From: Halobacillus massiliensis | Lineage (GTDB): Bacteria > Bacillota > Bacilli > Bacillales > Halobacillaceae | DNA: 64,000 nt | Direction of reading: 5' to 3' | Assembly: GCF_900166625.1 (NCBI RefSeq) | Contig: NZ_LT800499.1 | Location: 1,033,558-1,097,557 of the forward strand | Part shown: positions 62,397 to 64,000 of the stretch, piece by piece | Layout of the letters: every line of letters starts with the position of its first letter | Numbering within the stretch: the first letter of the stretch is position 1 | Program-made: the position numbers and the translations under genes | The notes under the pieces: generated by a model | What the model was told of the DNA's origin: nothing | What the model saw: the letters and a program-made list of their open reading frames with translations, nothing else | The model's database searches: none

Positions 62397-63527
62397 ATGC
62401 TGGCTCGTTTCAAAAAAATGGATCACCTGCTGATAGGTACCGTTCTTTTTCTGGCACTGTTTGGAACACTTATGGTGTACAGCGCAAGTTTTGTAAAAGG
62501 GACGATGGATTATGGGAGTGCGTCTTTCTTTTTTAAAAGACAGATGGTGTCGCTTCTGATCGGCATTATCCTTATGGGGATGGCTGCTTTTTTTCCATAT
62601 AAGCTTTACGGAAAACTGACGCGCTTTATGATTCTCACTTCCATTGTCCTGCTGCTCGCGGTACTGATTTTTGGTGTCGAAAGAAACAACTCGCAGCGCT
62701 GGCTTTCACTTGGACCTATTATGATTCAGCCGACAGAAATAATTAAGCTGATGATGATCATTTACTTTGCTTCCTTCTATGCAAAAAGGCAGCGCTGGAT
62801 ACATAGTTTCGGGAAGGGTGTAGTTCCTCCGCTTGTTATTTTGGGAATGGTGTTTCTGCTCGTTCTTCAGCAGCCTGATTTAGGGACAGCTTCAGCGATT
62901 CTCATTCCGTGCGGTTTTATTTTGTTATGTTCGGGTGCAAAGTTTAAGCATATTCTTCTGCTCGGTGGCACTGCTGCAGCAGGCGTCGCTTATTTTGCTG
63001 TGTCTGAGTCTTACCGGATGGATCGGCTGCTTTCCTTTCAAAATCCTTTTGCAAATCCGACAGGTGAGGGGTACCAGCTGGTCGGTTCTTACCGGGCGAT
63101 TGCTTCAGGTGGATTGCTTGGAAGAGGGTTAGGAAACAGTACAGAGAAGCTCGGGTTTCTTCCTGAAGCCCATACGGATTTTATTATGGCAATTATTTTA
63201 GAAGAGTTAGGTTTACTGGGTCTGCTGGTTGTGATTGGGGCTTATATGATTATTATGTATCAAGGCGTTCAAATTGCTTTTAAAACGGACGACATGTTCG
63301 GAAAATTGCTGGCGATCGGCCTTACCTTTCAAATCATGCTCCAGGTGATCTTTAATTTAGGAGCAGTTTCCGGACTGCTGCCGATTACAGGAATTCCGCT
63401 TCCGTTTCTCAGTTATGGAGGATCTTCTCTCATTATAATGCTCTTATCGATCGGCGTCCTGGCCAACATTTCTCAATATATTAAATATAAGCCTTTCACC
63501 CGGAAGGAGAGCCCGTCTTCAAACTGA
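62397..63527 (+). CDS. FtsW/RodA/SpoVE-family (SEDS) peptidoglycan polymerase
   Basis: This 376-residue membrane protein has about ten hydrophobic segments and SEDS motifs: a long outside loop with the catalytic-type Asp region (L-P-E-A-H-T-D-F-I) and the ending T-G-I-P-L-P-F-L-S-Y-G-G-S-S-L. SEDS proteins polymerise glycan strands with a class B PBP. The gene is alone, with its own operator-controlled promoter, so it looks like an accessory or stress-induced copy rather than the main ftsW. The ATG follows AGGTGGTG. Confidence 0.92.
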   Translation: MLARFKKMDHLLIGTVLFLALFGTLMVYSASFVKGTMDYGSASFFFKRQMVSLLIGIILMGMAAFFPYKLYGKLTRFMILTSIVLLLAVLIFGVERNNSQRWLSLGPIMIQPTEIIKLMMIIYFASFYAKRQRWIHSFGKGVVPPLVILGMVFLLVLQQPDLGTASAILIPCGFILLCSGAKFKHILLLGGTAAAGVAYFAVSESYRMDRLLSFQNPFANPTGEGYQLVGSYRAIASGGLLGRGLGNSTEKLGFLPEAHTDFIMAIILEELGLLGLLVVIGAYMIIMYQGVQIAFKTDDMFGKLLAIGLTFQIMLQVIFNLGAVSGLLPITGIPLPFLSYGGSSLIIMLLSIGVLANISQYIKYKPFTRKESPSSN

Positions 63528-63529
63528 AT

Positions 63530-63546
63530 GATGACAGAATGTCAAC
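63530..63546. promoter_or_regulatory. Operator-like element upstream of the HTH gene
   Basis: GATGACAGAATGTCAAC matches the palindrome at 62327 at 15 of 17 positions. It lies about 12 bp upstream of the extended -10 box. Confidence 0.6.
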
Positions 63547-63554
63547 GCCAGAAA

Positions 63555-63563
63555 TGTTATAAT
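63555..63563 (+). promoter_or_regulatory. Extended -10 promoter of the HTH gene
   Basis: TGTTATAAT is an extended -10 element; the -35 region is poor, as is usual for this promoter type. Confidence 0.6.
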
Positions 63564-63601
63564 AAGAAGTATCTTATTTTTCGGTAAGGAAGTGCAAAAA
63601 A

Positions 63602-64000
63602 ATGACTCAAACGAACGAACTGGGAATACAGCTGAAAGCATGGATGAAGGAACGATCTCTTTCTATGCGCGAGTTCAGCCGCAGAAGCGATATTGATCCT
63701 GGAACGGTTTCTAAAATAATAAATGGAAAGCGAAAAGCAACACCTCGCCACTTGGAGAAGTTTTCTAAAATACTGGGGGTTTCCATTACAGAGCTCTACA
63801 AAAAAGCTGATTATCCTGTGGCCGAAGAAGAACCTCAGCAGGAGGACCTCTATCAGTCGGTAGAAAGCATCCAAAGTATGTTAAAAGCAACAGATACGTA
63901 TCATGGCTCTTTTTCGATCGAACGGATTAAAGAAGAGCTTGAAACATACGAGCAGTATGCCGGAACAGAAGAAGGGAAAACATCTATTCTTCAAAATTTC
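63602..64000 (+). CDS. XRE-family helix-turn-helix regulator (3' end outside window)
   Basis: The frame from the ATG at 63602 (behind TAAGGAAG) is open to the window end, so only 133 residues are seen. Residues 8-66 form an XRE HTH (M-R-E-F-S-R-R-S-D-I-D-P-G-T-V-S-K-I-I-N-G-K-R), followed by an acidic linker and a helical region. Its promoter carries an element like the one at the ftsW/rodA-like gene, so it may regulate both. The C-terminal sensor or partner domain cannot be seen. Confidence 0.85.
   Translation, partial: MTQTNELGIQLKAWMKERSLSMREFSRRSDIDPGTVSKIINGKRKATPRHLEKFSKILGVSITELYKKADYPVAEEEPQQEDLYQSVESIQSMLKATDTYHGSFSIERIKEELETYEQYAGTEEGKTSILQNF

Overview
The window looks like chromosome of a spore-forming, low-to-mid GC Bacillaceae, probably a salt-tolerant soil or marine genus near Halobacillus or Virgibacillus. 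This is inferred from Bacillus-style AraR, XylR and CcpA sites, a Spo0E-like phosphatase gene, frequent TTG/GTG starts behind strong Shine-Dalgarno sites, and several predicted ion-coupled transporters. No rRNA, tRNA, insertion sequence, prophage or CRISPR array was seen. The first 40 kb is dominated by plant hemicellulose catabolism.

Region by region. 1-5197: hexuronate genes (a GH31 glycosidase cut by the window edge, uxaC, uxuA and an SDR D-mannonate oxidoreductase). 5346-11239: a small membrane protein, then a probable D-amino-acid operon (YheO/DauR-type regulator, sodium:solute symporter, PLP D-amino-acid enzyme, D-aminoacylase, RidA). 11479-13073: small genes and a FusB-type EF-G-binding protein. 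13143-26439: a xylan/xylose island with YjhG-type D-xylonate dehydratase, a sugar ABC transporter, GH43 beta-xylosidase, ThuA protein, two Gfo/Idh/MocA oxidoreductases, an IclR regulator, an FAH-fold 2-keto-3-deoxy-pentonate dehydratase and an alpha-ketoglutarate semialdehyde dehydrogenase. Together the three named enzymes make the lower half of the oxidative (Weimberg) xylose pathway. 26733-39388: the arabinose/arabinan regulon (araD, araB, araA, araR, ABC transporter, GH51 arabinofuranosidase, a DUF624 protein and AraM).

40009-51717: an Fe-type alcohol dehydrogenase with a succinate-semialdehyde dehydrogenase, then a sigma-54 module. A PAS-PAS-AAA+ activator lies between two -24/-12 promoters that drive an NhaC-family transporter plus a lipoyl-like protein, and an aminotransferase / C45 acyltransferase / aldehyde dehydrogenase / GNAT operon. 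51720-64000 is mixed housekeeping: MpsC-like protein, M20 deacylase, ArsR-SRPBCC pair, cell-wall amidase, RDD protein, several small genes, a repeat array, a P-loop kinase gene broken by an in-frame stop, a fluoride riboswitch with two crcB/fluC genes, a KtrB-type potassium channel subunit, a FtsW/RodA protein and an XRE regulator running off the end.

The strongest new-looking signals are regulatory. (1) A 17-bp palindrome is shared by the xylonate dehydratase promoter region and the dehydratase/dehydrogenase operon 9 kb away. (2) Two sigma-54 promoters carry a matching upstream element at exactly the same distance. (3) A 17-bp operator-like element is shared by the ftsW/rodA-like gene and the terminal HTH gene. 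(4) AraR- and XylR-type operators and perfect or near-perfect CcpA cre sites are spread over the sugar genes.
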